From: Ignavibacteriota bacterium | GTDB lineage: Bacteria; Bacteroidota; Ignavibacteria; Ignavibacteriales; Melioribacteraceae | Length of the DNA: 64,000 bases | Assembly (NCBI GenBank): GCA_013112585.1 | Contig: JABFGH010000008.1 | Location: 62,001-126,000, forward strand | Reading direction: 5' to 3' | Part shown: piece after piece, positions 44,100 to 52,097 of the stretch | How the letters are laid out: each line of letters starts with the position of its first letter | How positions within the stretch are numbered: position 1 is the first letter of the stretch | Position numbers and translations under genes: made by a program | The notes under the pieces: model-generated | The model's input: the letters and a program-made list of their open reading frames with translations, nothing else | Databases searched by the model: none | Told to the model about the DNA's origin: nothing

Positions 44100-45257
44100 A
44101 TGACAAAAGGAACAGTAGCAGATGGAATTGCTTTTGCACTGCATGATCTAGGAGTGAAAGTATTAACACATGTACCGGGTTACGGCGGCAGTGAAACTTT
44201 TCAAAGTTTTAAAAATATTGCCATGAAAAATCCGCCAATCTCTTTTAATGAAGAGGTAGCATACTCAATCGTGCATGGCGCTAGTATGGTTGGTCAAAGA
44301 TCGGCACTTTTAACTAAATCGCAAGGCTTTGTTAAGGCAGGTAATGCAGTAACGGATTCATTATACACGGAATTGACGGCAGGATTTGTAACAATCATTT
44401 TTGAAGATAAAGTAGGCAGCCGCTCCGATAATATAATGGAAATAGAACCGACGCTTCAAGGCTTCTATTTTCCTTACGAAGTTGGGAATGAAGAAAATAT
44501 TTACAACGAAGTAATAAAATGTTTTCAAGAATCGGAAAAAAGAAAAATTCCTTTTGCTCTGCTTGTCGATGCGGCTAAAATCGAAATGCCGATATCTTTT
44601 GAAAGGAGAAATGATCTAAAGAAAAATTTTGAGTATAAAAGAAATATTTTAGATCATGTTGTATCTCCCCTCTTGTCTGAATATCAAAATAAAGTATTCT
44701 CGGCAAAAAAATTCTACGGAGATTCTAGTGCAATTGAAAGACCGGAATTGCCGTTAGTACCCGATAAATTACCTGAAAGAATGAAACCAACTGCTATTAA
44801 GTATCTGCCCTTCTTTGATGCATTCAAAGAATTCCGCGGAGATATTGTTACCGGCGATACCAGCACCTCAAGTGCATTTGCGCTGCCGCCATACAATGCA
44901 ATTGATTTAGTTACACACATTGGCGGAAGTATTCCTTTAGCAGTAGGAGCTTATTCTGCCGGGTTTAAAAATGTGTGGGCGCTGACCGGAGATTTTGGTT
45001 TTATTGCAAGCGGACACATGGGACTGGTTGAAATCATTCAGCGGAATATTCCAATTAAAATTGTAATCTTTTATAACAAGCAGGCGGCTGCCACTGGCGG
45101 GCAGCAAATACCTAAAATAATTCTGATGCGCATGCTTGCTGGATATAATAATTATTTGATTCATCTATCCAATCCAAGTGACCCGTTTGAAATTAACCAG
45201 GCATTAACAGAGGTAAGTGAGGCGGATGATTTTAAAATCCTGCTAATTAATTATTGA
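44100..45257 (+). CDS. Orphan TPP-dependent enzyme-like protein
   Basis: 385 residues with two thiamine-enzyme-like domains. The N-terminal pyrimidine-binding-like part is ADGIAFALHDLGVKVLTHVPGYGGSETF... ISFNEEVAYSIVHGASMVGQRSALLTKSQGFVKAGNAV, with a glutamate (FNEE) where TPP enzymes have their activating glutamate. The C-terminal part has GGSIPLAVGAYSAG and GDFGFIASGHMGLVEIIQRNIPIKIVIFYNKQAAATGGQQ, like the indolepyruvate ferredoxin oxidoreductase alpha subunit, but the TPP motif GD(G/S) is GDF and the usual ferredoxin and gamma subunits are absent. It may be a decarboxylase or have lost activity. The stop overlaps the cupin gene region. Confidence 0.7.
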   Translation: MTKGTVADGIAFALHDLGVKVLTHVPGYGGSETFQSFKNIAMKNPPISFNEEVAYSIVHGASMVGQRSALLTKSQGFVKAGNAVTDSLYTELTAGFVTIIFEDKVGSRSDNIMEIEPTLQGFYFPYEVGNEENIYNEVIKCFQESEKRKIPFALLVDAAKIEMPISFERRNDLKKNFEYKRNILDHVVSPLLSEYQNKVFSAKKFYGDSSAIERPELPLVPDKLPERMKPTAIKYLPFFDAFKEFRGDIVTGDTSTSSAFALPPYNAIDLVTHIGGSIPLAVGAYSAGFKNVWALTGDFGFIASGHMGLVEIIQRNIPIKIVIFYNKQAAATGGQQIPKIILMRMLAGYNNYLIHLSNPSDPFEINQALTEVSEADDFKILLINY

Positions 45258-45265
45258 TTCATCTA

Positions 45266-45589
45266 ATGGAAATAAATAATCTATTTGAAAATATACCTCC
45301 AAAATTGGATGAAGAAATAATTGAAAAAATTCTAACCGCAGATAATTTTAAAGTTGAAAGAATAATTTCGGAATGTCATTCATCACCAAAAAATTTTTGG
45401 TATGATCAATCCGCCAATGAATTTGTACTTTTACTAAAAGGAAGTGCATGCATAAATTTTGAAAATGGTTCATCTAAAATTTTAAAGCCCGGTGATTACT
45501 TAATAATAAAGGCACACGATAAACATCGAGTTGAATGGACAGACAAAAATGTTAAAACTATTTGGCTGACCATTCATTATAAAAATTGA
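45266..45589 (+). CDS. Cupin domain protein
   Basis: About 107 residues, a single cupin barrel: FVLLLKGSACINFENGSSKILKPGDYLIIKAHDKHRVEWTDKNVKTIWLTIHY. PGDYLIIKAHDKHRVE is the second cupin motif with histidines that may bind metal. A TTG at 45254 also opens the frame; I prefer ATG 45266. The stop is a few bases before the start of the DUF819 gene and it follows the TPP-like gene, so these three likely form an operon. Confidence 0.75.
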   Translation: MEINNLFENIPPKLDEEIIEKILTADNFKVERIISECHSSPKNFWYDQSANEFVLLLKGSACINFENGSSKILKPGDYLIIKAHDKHRVEWTDKNVKTIWLTIHYKN

Positions 45590-45600
45590 AGGAGTTTATA

Positions 45601-46749
45601 TTGGAAGAAACTACTCTAATTACCTCTGAACAGCATTGGGTACTTTGGGCAATATTATTTACGGTAGGGGCATTCGGGCTTTGGGCTGAAAAAACTAAAT
45701 GGGGTTCTAAATTATCCGCAGTTGTAATTTCAATTCTTGGCACATTCCTTCTATCAAATTTATATATTATTCCAACTTCCGCTCCCGCTTATGATATTGT
45801 TTGGTCATACCTGGTTCCTTTGGCAATTCCATTACTTCTCTTTAAAGCTAACTTAAAAAGAATAATAAAAGAAGCGGGTCCAACATTATTGGCATTTGTA
45901 TTTGGCGGCATTGGGACCATTATAGGAACAGTGTTAGCATTTAATTTAATTCCGCTCGGTAAACATGCATGGCAGCTTGCAGCAATTTTTTCATCTACCT
46001 ACATTGGCGGATCAATGAATTATGTTGCCGCAGCAGAAGCAGTACAACTGCGTTCGGGCGACATACTCGCAGCCGGAATTGCTGCCGATAATTTAGTTAT
46101 GGCGGTTTACTTTTTGGTTTTGTTTGCCTTGCCATCTGTTAAACTGCTTCAGAAATTTTACCCGAATAGAAGACTCGAAGTAAATAATATTGAAGATAGT
46201 TCCAATGATAAATTAATTGAGGAATCCAATAAGCTAAGTCTTATGGATATGGCAAAAGCATTAGCAATCGGTTTTGTAGTCTGTGCTATCGGTTTTGCTC
46301 TTGCCGATTTAACTGGCATTAAAGGAACTGGAATTTTAATTATTACGGCACTCGTTGTAATTGCCGCTACTGTTTTTCCTAAGCAAATGGGAGAAATAAA
46401 AGGTGCAGATAAAATAGGCACTTTGCTGATGCAGATATTTTTTGCTGCCATAGGAGCCAGTGCTAATATTATGGTTGTGCTAAAATTCGGACCGGCATTA
46501 TTTATATTCGCCGCATTAATTTTAACTGTGCATTTATTTTTTCTTTTATTAGCCGGTTACATATTTAAATTAGACCTTGCTGAACTTGTTATTGCATCTA
46601 ATGCAAACATGGGCGGACCAACAACCGCCGCTGCAATGGCTGTTGCCCGCAAATGGAAATCGCTTGTTATACCTGCAATACTCTGCGGCACACTCGGTTA
46701 TGCAATTGCAACTTTTATTGGTGTGGCTTTGGGGTATTGGCTTAAATAA
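45601..46749 (+). CDS. DUF819 family membrane protein
   Basis: 382 residues with about ten helices. Family stretches are the N-terminal WVLWAILFTVGAFGLWAEKTKWGSKLSAVVISILGTFLLSN, LAIPLLLFKANLKRIIKEAGPTL, AAIFSSTYIGGSMNYVAAAEA and IASNANMGGPTTAAAMAVARKWKSLVIPAILCGTLGYAIATFIG. The two NMGGP/YIGGSMNY-like repeats suggest an inverted-repeat transporter. The function is not established (YjcL-type). The start is TTG at 45601, set by AAGGAG six bases upstream; a TTG at 45586 is too close to the cupin stop. Confidence 0.85.
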   Translation: MEETTLITSEQHWVLWAILFTVGAFGLWAEKTKWGSKLSAVVISILGTFLLSNLYIIPTSAPAYDIVWSYLVPLAIPLLLFKANLKRIIKEAGPTLLAFVFGGIGTIIGTVLAFNLIPLGKHAWQLAAIFSSTYIGGSMNYVAAAEAVQLRSGDILAAGIAADNLVMAVYFLVLFALPSVKLLQKFYPNRRLEVNNIEDSSNDKLIEESNKLSLMDMAKALAIGFVVCAIGFALADLTGIKGTGILIITALVVIAATVFPKQMGEIKGADKIGTLLMQIFFAAIGASANIMVVLKFGPALFIFAALILTVHLFFLLLAGYIFKLDLAELVIASNANMGGPTTAAAMAVARKWKSLVIPAILCGTLGYAIATFIGVALGYWLK

Positions 46750-47174
46750 GTACGTAGAGATGTGGAAACGTAGAGACATTTATATCGGGCTTCGACTTTT
46801 CGTTAATCGAAGAATCGAAAATCGATAATTCAAGGCAGTCACGTTCGCACCATGACTGTGAAAGCTTATTTTTGGGTATAGAAATAAAAAGGCAAAGGCA
46901 ATAATGAATATCGAACACCGAATTTTGAATATCGAGTTAAAGGATAAGTCTATTAGTTTTTACTTCATTATTCGATATTTATCATTTGATATTTGAATTT
47001 TGTTATTTGTTTTTTGGAATTTGTTTTTTGGAATTTGCGATTTAGTTTTATTCAATCATTTGACTTGCAACTTGCAAACCTGAAACTTTTCAATCTGCAA
47101 CCAATCCCAAATCAATCTTGACATTCTCAAATTCTAAATTGTAAATTAAGTTTAGTATTTCAATAGATATTAAA
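46750..47174. other. Intergenic region of eroded repeats
   Basis: 425 bases after the DUF819 gene. It holds palindromic phrases (GAATATCGAACACCGAATTTTGAATATCGAG at ~46908-46938 in a shorter form), two copies of a 14-bp unit (47010-47037) and AT-rich filler. The frame at 46577-46828 is a shadow of the DUF819 gene. No gene seen. Confidence 0.5.
47010..47037. repeat. Two copies of a 14-bp tandem unit related to the array at 59.55 kb
   Basis: TTTTTTGGAATTTG twice in a row. Its reverse complement CAAATTCCAAAAAA differs by one base from the unit CAAATCCCAAAAAA of the array at 59552-59663, so the same repeat family occurs in two intergenic regions on opposite strands. Confidence 0.75.
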
Positions 47175-47360
47175 ATGAATCTTAAACGATCAAACGACAG
47201 ATACTTAGCCGGTGTGTGCGGCGGATTGGCTGAACAATTCGGTGTTAGTCCATTTTTAATGAGAGTACTTTACGCAGCGGTTTCGTTTATAACTTTTGTT
47301 TTACCCGGTTTAATAGTTTACATTGTTTTGTGGAACACTATGGAAAAACCGGATGAGTGA
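47175..47360 (+). CDS. PspC domain protein
   Basis: 61 residues with one PspC domain: LKRSNDRYLAGVCGGLAEQFGVSPFLMRVLYAAVSFITFVLPGLIVYIVLWNTM. The first half is the conserved DRYLAGVCGGLAEQFG, and a membrane helix ends the protein. PspC proteins sit in the inner membrane and belong to the phage-shock response to envelope damage. It is a short stand-alone form. Confidence 0.88.
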   Translation: MNLKRSNDRYLAGVCGGLAEQFGVSPFLMRVLYAAVSFITFVLPGLIVYIVLWNTMEKPDE

Positions 47361-47422
47361 AATAATCCGCACACGTGATATATTTTTATCTTATTAGTAC
47401 TTCATAAAAAATATTTTACTTA

Positions 47423-47965
47423 ATGAAAAAAATTACACTAACCATATTTATTCTATTGATATTCTCATCACTATCAACTGCTCAATTTTTAAATTCAAAT
47501 ATTGGCGCGTATTTGGGTATTGGCTCAATCAAGGGACGTTCAACTGCGCAAACTAGTTTTGCTGCTAATCTGTTTTATGATTTTCAAGTACCTTTCATTT
47601 CTGATGCCTCATTTCGACTTAACTATCTCCATTCAAGAAAAGTAGAATATTTCCTCCCCGAAAATCGGAAAGGGAAATACTATCCTTTTATTCATGCAAT
47701 AAGTTTAAAAGCATTCATTAACCAATCTTTAAGTGAATTGTTTTATGTTGAAGAAGGAGCCGGACTTGTTGCAGTAAATGACAGAACTTTTAGTGATACC
47801 AACGTTTGGGATTACGGGATTGCATTTAATTTACTCGGCGGCATTGATTTACGACTTCTTAATAAAGGATTTAAATTAGGTGCCGGTATTGAATATGGAA
47901 TTACTTTCAATAATACTACTGCTTCTTACTTTTCATTTCATTTACAATCTCAATTCTATTTTTAA
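47423..47965 (+). CDS. Outer membrane beta-barrel protein
   Basis: 180 residues with a signal peptide (LTIFILLIFSSLSTAQF). The rest alternates short amphipathic strands (SNIGAYLGIGSIKGRSTAQTSFAANLFYDFQVPF; FNLLGGIDLRLLNKGFKLGAGIEYGITFNNTTASYFSFHLQSQFYF) and ends in phenylalanine, consistent with a small 8-stranded barrel. No close family recognised. Confidence 0.65.
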   Translation: MKKITLTIFILLIFSSLSTAQFLNSNIGAYLGIGSIKGRSTAQTSFAANLFYDFQVPFISDASFRLNYLHSRKVEYFLPENRKGKYYPFIHAISLKAFINQSLSELFYVEEGAGLVAVNDRTFSDTNVWDYGIAFNLLGGIDLRLLNKGFKLGAGIEYGITFNNTTASYFSFHLQSQFYF

Positions 47966-48080
47966 TTATTTAATAATTTGCCGCCGGATAATTGAATGTA
48001 AAAAATTATTTTTTTGACAAGGTAAGGATGTCTTATTATCGTTTTTTTTATTATATTGGAGTAGAAAAAAATAATTGATT

Positions 48081-49424
48081 ATGCCTATATCTGAAGAAAA
48101 AATAGTAGCTCTAAAACATGCTAACGAAATACTGAACAGTATTGTTGAAGGCGTTTTTACAGTTGATAAAAATTTAAAGATCACATATTTGAATACAGCC
48201 GCCGAGAGAATTACGGGGGTTAAACAGGGTGATGCAATCGGTCACTACTGTTTTGAAACACTTCGCTCAAACTTATGTGAAATAGCATGTCCGATTAAAC
48301 ACTCAATTAAAACGGGCGAGAATGTTGTAAATAATCAAGTAAAAATTTTACGCCCCGACGGTAAGGAAATTCCCGTAAGCATTAATGCCTCGGTATTAAA
48401 AGACGAGCAGGGAAATATCATCGGAGGCGTTGAAACATTCCGAGATTTTTCGGCTATTGAATCATTAAAAAAAGAGATTGAACAGAAATACACTTATGAA
48501 GATATCATATCAAAAAATCATAAAATTTTAGAAATATTTAGTATCCTCCCAAACATTGCCGAAAGTGAAAGCACGGTATTAGTCCAGGGTCAAAGCGGAT
48601 CCGGTAAAGAACTGTTTGCCCGTGCAATTCATAATTTAAGTTATAGAAGCAAAGGACCCTTTGTTGCAGTAAACTGCGGTGCACTTCCCGATAACCTTTT
48701 GGAATCGGAATTATTCGGATATAAAAAAGGCGCCTTTACCGATGCAAAAAAAGATAAACCCGGAAGATTTGAATTAGCACGCGGCGGAACAATTTTTCTT
48801 GATGAAGTTGAAAGCCTCTCCCCTTCAACACAAGTAAAACTGCTGCGCGTTCTGCAGGAAAAAGAATTTGAACCACTCGGTTCCACTGCACCTGTAAAAT
48901 CGGATGTAAGGATTATTTCTGCAACAAAAACATGCTTAAACCAGTTGGTTAAAAAAGATAAATTCAGAGATGATTTATTTTTCCGGTTGAATATTGTTCG
49001 TATTGAACTTCCGCCTCTTATTCATCGAAGAGATGATATACCGCTTTTGATAAATCACTTTATCGAAAAATTTGGTCATAAAATGCATAAGTATATTACC
49101 GGCGTTTCGGGCGATGTGCTGGAACTGCTGATGAATTATGATTATAGCGGAAATGTTCGTGAACTTGAAAATATTATTGAACACGCATTTGTAATGTGTC
49201 AAGAAGAAATTATTCAGCTTAAACATTTACCCCCTGAAATAAGTCTGCCGCAAGAATCTAAAAATGAAGTTAAAGAAATAACTAACCCCCTTGAAACTAC
49301 CGAACGTAAAACAATTAAAGCCACACTCGAAAAACATAATTGGAATAAGGTTGAAGCAGCAAAAGCATTAAACTTGCACCGAAGTACACTTTGGCGCAAA
49401 ATGAAAAAGCTCGGCTTAACCTAA
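48081..49424 (+). CDS. PAS-domain sigma-54-dependent activator
   Basis: 447 residues. A PAS domain (residues ~13-125: ILNSIVEGVFTVDKNLKITYLNTAAERITG) holds a cysteine set (Cys57, Cys66, Cys70 in CFETLRSNLCEIACPIK) of the kind seen in anaerobic redox-sensing PAS activators, where an iron-sulfur cluster or redox switch is suspected. The AAA+ domain has Walker A GQSGSGKE (170-177), the loop GAFTDA (217-222, a known variant of GAFTGA), Walker B GTIFLDEVE and arginine finger DDLFFRLNIVRI. The C-terminal Fis helix-turn-helix reads NWNKVEAAKALNLHRSTLWRKMKKLG. I use ATG 48081 and not the TTG at 48075. It lies directly upstream of the cytochrome operon. Confidence 0.92.
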   Translation: MPISEEKIVALKHANEILNSIVEGVFTVDKNLKITYLNTAAERITGVKQGDAIGHYCFETLRSNLCEIACPIKHSIKTGENVVNNQVKILRPDGKEIPVSINASVLKDEQGNIIGGVETFRDFSAIESLKKEIEQKYTYEDIISKNHKILEIFSILPNIAESESTVLVQGQSGSGKELFARAIHNLSYRSKGPFVAVNCGALPDNLLESELFGYKKGAFTDAKKDKPGRFELARGGTIFLDEVESLSPSTQVKLLRVLQEKEFEPLGSTAPVKSDVRIISATKTCLNQLVKKDKFRDDLFFRLNIVRIELPPLIHRRDDIPLLINHFIEKFGHKMHKYITGVSGDVLELLMNYDYSGNVRELENIIEHAFVMCQEEIIQLKHLPPEISLPQESKNEVKEITNPLETTERKTIKATLEKHNWNKVEAAKALNLHRSTLWRKMKKLGLT

Positions 49425-49428
49425 AAGC

Positions 49429-49458
49429 GTTGCGTTGATGCAACTGTTGCAAACAACA
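49429..49458. promoter_or_regulatory. Putative upstream activator sites, two adjacent inverted repeats
   Basis: GTTGCGTTGATGCAAC (49429-49444) and TGTTGCAAACAACA (49445-49458) lie directly after the stop of the PAS activator gene and about 90-120 bases before the candidate sigma-54 promoter at 49548. The position fits enhancer sites for this activator. Confidence 0.55.
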
Positions 49459-49547
49459 AGTCGCATAAATGAAACATTAAAAATTCACACCTTTTCGTTC
49501 ACACCTTAAAAACCCTATAAACAGCTCTTTTTTACCAAAATATTTTT

Positions 49548-49562
49548 TGGCTTAGCCTTTGT
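49548..49562 (+). promoter_or_regulatory. Candidate sigma-54 (-24/-12) promoter
   Basis: TGGCTTAGCCTTTGT fits TGGCAC-N5-TTGC in spacing and at the GG, but the -12 element is TTGT instead of TTGC. The expected start of transcription (~49574) is about 20 bases before the ATG at 49595. The preceding gene encodes a sigma-54 activator. Confidence 0.55.
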
Positions 49563-49594
49563 CTATACACAAACAATTAAAATAATTTGGAAGA

Positions 49595-49921
49595 ATGAAA
49601 AAGATAATAATACCGGCATTTGGAAGTAGAATTTCACCTCGATTAGATTTTGCTAAGTACATCCACATAATAGAAGTAGATGGTAAAAAAATAATTAAGC
49701 GGGATCTTATTCAGATAATTACGCAAAACAGACTCAATAGAATTCAGCAATTAATAAAACTTTCGCCCGATGTAATAATTTGTGATGGACTTACGGAAAT
49801 GTGTTTAAATGAATTTAAAAAGGCAAAAGTTGAAGTGGTACCCTGGGTAAACGGTGAAATTGAAGAAATAATCAAAATGTATTTGGAAGGTAAATTAGAA
49901 AGTAGATTAAAAATAAAATAA
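49595..49921 (+). CDS. NifX/NafY-type dinitrogenase iron-molybdenum cofactor family protein
   Basis: 108 residues: KIIIPAFGSRISPRLDFAKYIHIIEVDGKKI at the start and LIKLSPDVIICDGLTEMCLNEFKKAKVEVVPWVNGEIEEII in the middle match the stand-alone cofactor-binding fold (NifX/MTH1175-like). These small proteins bind FeMo-co precursors or other metal clusters. No nitrogenase genes are in the window, so the likely job is with the electron-transfer operon it opens. GGAAGA lies before the ATG. Confidence 0.8.
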   Translation: MKKIIIPAFGSRISPRLDFAKYIHIIEVDGKKIIKRDLIQIITQNRLNRIQQLIKLSPDVIICDGLTEMCLNEFKKAKVEVVPWVNGEIEEIIKMYLEGKLESRLKIK

Positions 49922-49953
49922 AATTCAGTTATTAAATAAAAGGTTCAAAATAT

Positions 49954-50853
49954 ATGTCGCAAAACCGCAGAGATTTTTTAAAGACTGTTGCCGCCATTGG
50001 CACAAGCGCAGGTGCTTTATCTGCTCTATCGCCAAACAAGGTAAAGGCAAAATCACCGGAAAACCTTTCTGAAGAGAGAATGGGAGTTCTTGTTGATGCA
50101 ACTGTATGTATCGGCTGCAGAAAGTGTGAATGGGCATGCCGCGGCGCTCATGATATCGAGAATGGTAACATTCAAGATTATGCTGATGAAAAGGTTTTTG
50201 AAACAAACCGCCGACCCGATTACGATAATTTGACAATCGTAAACCGATATGAAAGCAGTGACGAAAAATTAAGCAATGTAAAATTGCAATGTATGCACTG
50301 CGATCATCCTGCATGCGTTTCGGCTTGTATTGTTGGCGCAATAAGCAAAAAGAAAAACGGTTCCGTAGTTTGGGATACAGATATGTGCATCGGCTGCCGA
50401 TACTGCATGGTAGCTTGCCCGTTTCAAATTCCCGCTTTTGAATATCACAAAGCATTAGACCCTAAAATTGTTAAATGCGATTTTTGCGATGAAAGAACGA
50501 TGGAAGGTAAACTGCCCGCATGTACTGCAATTTGCCCCGTTGAAGCGCTAACATACGGCAAGCGTGAAGATCTTCTTATCGAAGCAAAACGAAGATTTAA
50601 AAATAACCCTGATAGATATTATCAGCATATCTTCGGTGAACACGAGATTGGCGGAACATCATGGCTTTACATTGCCGATAAAGATTTAGCTGGAACTGTG
50701 TTCCCGAAACTGGACAATAGAACTGCCCCCGGTGTATCAGAATCAATTCAGCATGGACTGTTTGCATACTTTGTACCTCCGGTTGCCGTTTATGCATTGC
50801 TTGGCGGTATAATGTGGCTTACTAAAGACAAGAAAAAAACGGAGGGAAAATAA
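49954..50853 (+). CDS. HybA-like 4Fe-4S ferredoxin subunit with Tat signal
   Basis: 299 residues. The N-terminus has a Tat motif (NRRDFLKTVAAIG) and hydrophobic region. Four [4Fe-4S] clusters are suggested: CIGCRKCEWAC (~res 49), CMHCDHPACVSAC, CIGCRYCMVACPF and CDFCDERTMEGKLPACTAICP. A C-terminal helix (FAYFVPPVAVYALLGGIMWL) anchors it in the membrane, facing the periplasm. It transfers electrons between a periplasmic partner and the NrfD-type quinol subunit encoded next. Its stop overlaps that start by one base. Confidence 0.9.
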   Translation: MSQNRRDFLKTVAAIGTSAGALSALSPNKVKAKSPENLSEERMGVLVDATVCIGCRKCEWACRGAHDIENGNIQDYADEKVFETNRRPDYDNLTIVNRYESSDEKLSNVKLQCMHCDHPACVSACIVGAISKKKNGSVVWDTDMCIGCRYCMVACPFQIPAFEYHKALDPKIVKCDFCDERTMEGKLPACTAICPVEALTYGKREDLLIEAKRRFKNNPDRYYQHIFGEHEIGGTSWLYIADKDLAGTVFPKLDNRTAPGVSESIQHGLFAYFVPPVAVYALLGGIMWLTKDKKKTEGK

Positions 50854-52097
50854 TGGAACATCCTCATAAACCAACTCCGCTTACAAAAAAGTTTTTTACT
50901 CCATGGGTAATTGTTTTAGCGGCAATTGCTCTTAACGGTATCCTTTTCTTGTTAGCAAGATTTGTATTCGGGATAGGCGCGGTAACAAATTTAGATAATC
51001 AATACCCCTGGGGAATTTGGATTGGATTAGATGTAGCTGCCGGAGTTGCATTGGCTGCCGGCGGATTTACAACTGCGGCAATAGGGCACATTATGCATAA
51101 CGATAAATATGAAAGCATAATAAGACCTGCACTGCTAACAGCGCTGCTAGGCTATACTTTTGTTGCTGTCAGCGTAATGGTCGATTTAGGAAGATGGTAT
51201 TACATTTGGCATCCGATAATAATGTGGAACGGCAACTCTGCCCTTTTTGAAGTAGGCATTTGTGTAATGATTTATTTAACCGTTCTTTACATAGAATTTT
51301 TGCCTATTGTAACCGAAAGATTTATAGGTAGAGTAAACTTACCGGGCATACTCAGCCGGTTCAATAAACTTGTAAACACCTTTCTTATAAAACTTGATAA
51401 AGGTTTAGATAAAACAATGTTCATCTTTATTATTGCTGGTGTTGTTTTATCATGTCTCCATCAATCATCATTGGGAACATTAATGATAATTGCCGGACCC
51501 AAAATGCACCCGCTCTGGCAAACACCTATACTGCCGTTATTGTTTCTCCTCTCGGCAATAGCAGTAGGCTTTCCCATGGTTATTATGGAATCACTCACGG
51601 CTTCACGGTCATTTGGACTTAAGCCTGAAACTGAAGTGCTAAACAGTTTATCGCGCTTTATTGCACCGCTGTTAGGAATTTACCTGATTGCTAAAATTGG
51701 CGATATGGTAATAAGAGAAACATTCGTTTACTTATCAGAACTGAATTCAACAACAATTTTATTTGGAATTGAAGTAGTAATAGGAGTGATTGTTCCGCTC
51801 CGAATGTTTATGTCGCCTGCCGTGCGGGAATCAACAAAAGGCTTATATATTGCTTCAATGCTTGTAATATTTGGAATTGTGATGAACCGTTTTAACAATT
51901 TTATTACGGCATATAATCCACCTTATGCTTTAGATTCTTATATGCCTTCAATTGGAGAAATCTCTGTGACCCTTGGCTTTATTGCAATTGAGATACTTCT
52001 ATACAGATTATTTGTAAAGATATTCCCTGTTATCAGTATCCCTGCAAAAAAATCACTTTCAAAAACCAAATTTGCAATAAGGGGGGCGGCAAAATGA
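50853..52097 (+). CDS. NrfD/HybB-family quinol-interacting membrane subunit
   Basis: 414 residues with nine or ten membrane helices: WVIVLAAIALNGILFLLARFVFGIG, QYPWGIWIGLDVAAGVALAAGGFTTAAIGHIM (the family's conserved start), LGYTFVAVSVMVDLGRWYYIWHPIIMWNGNSALFEVGICVMIYLTVLYIEFLP, then VLSCLHQSSLGTLMIIAGPKMHPLW. The SCLHQSSLG stretch is typical of HybB/DmsC-type quinone sites. It exchanges electrons with menaquinone. No hydrogenase or molybdopterin subunit is next to it; a 13-heme cytochrome follows with 4-base overlap (ATGA). Confidence 0.9.
   Translation: MEHPHKPTPLTKKFFTPWVIVLAAIALNGILFLLARFVFGIGAVTNLDNQYPWGIWIGLDVAAGVALAAGGFTTAAIGHIMHNDKYESIIRPALLTALLGYTFVAVSVMVDLGRWYYIWHPIIMWNGNSALFEVGICVMIYLTVLYIEFLPIVTERFIGRVNLPGILSRFNKLVNTFLIKLDKGLDKTMFIFIIAGVVLSCLHQSSLGTLMIIAGPKMHPLWQTPILPLLFLLSAIAVGFPMVIMESLTASRSFGLKPETEVLNSLSRFIAPLLGIYLIAKIGDMVIRETFVYLSELNSTTILFGIEVVIGVIVPLRMFMSPAVRESTKGLYIASMLVIFGIVMNRFNNFITAYNPPYALDSYMPSIGEISVTLGFIAIEILLYRLFVKIFPVISIPAKKSLSKTKFAIRGAAK

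Noticed and set aside
46577-46828. Plus-strand frame of 83 codons at the end of the DUF819 gene
   Set aside because: It overlaps the DUF819 gene in another frame; its composition (LLLQWLLPANG...) mirrors the conserved end of that gene.
49595-49921. NifX-like gene as evidence for nitrogen fixation
   Set aside because: No nif structural or assembly genes are seen; the family includes many stand-alone metal-binding proteins.
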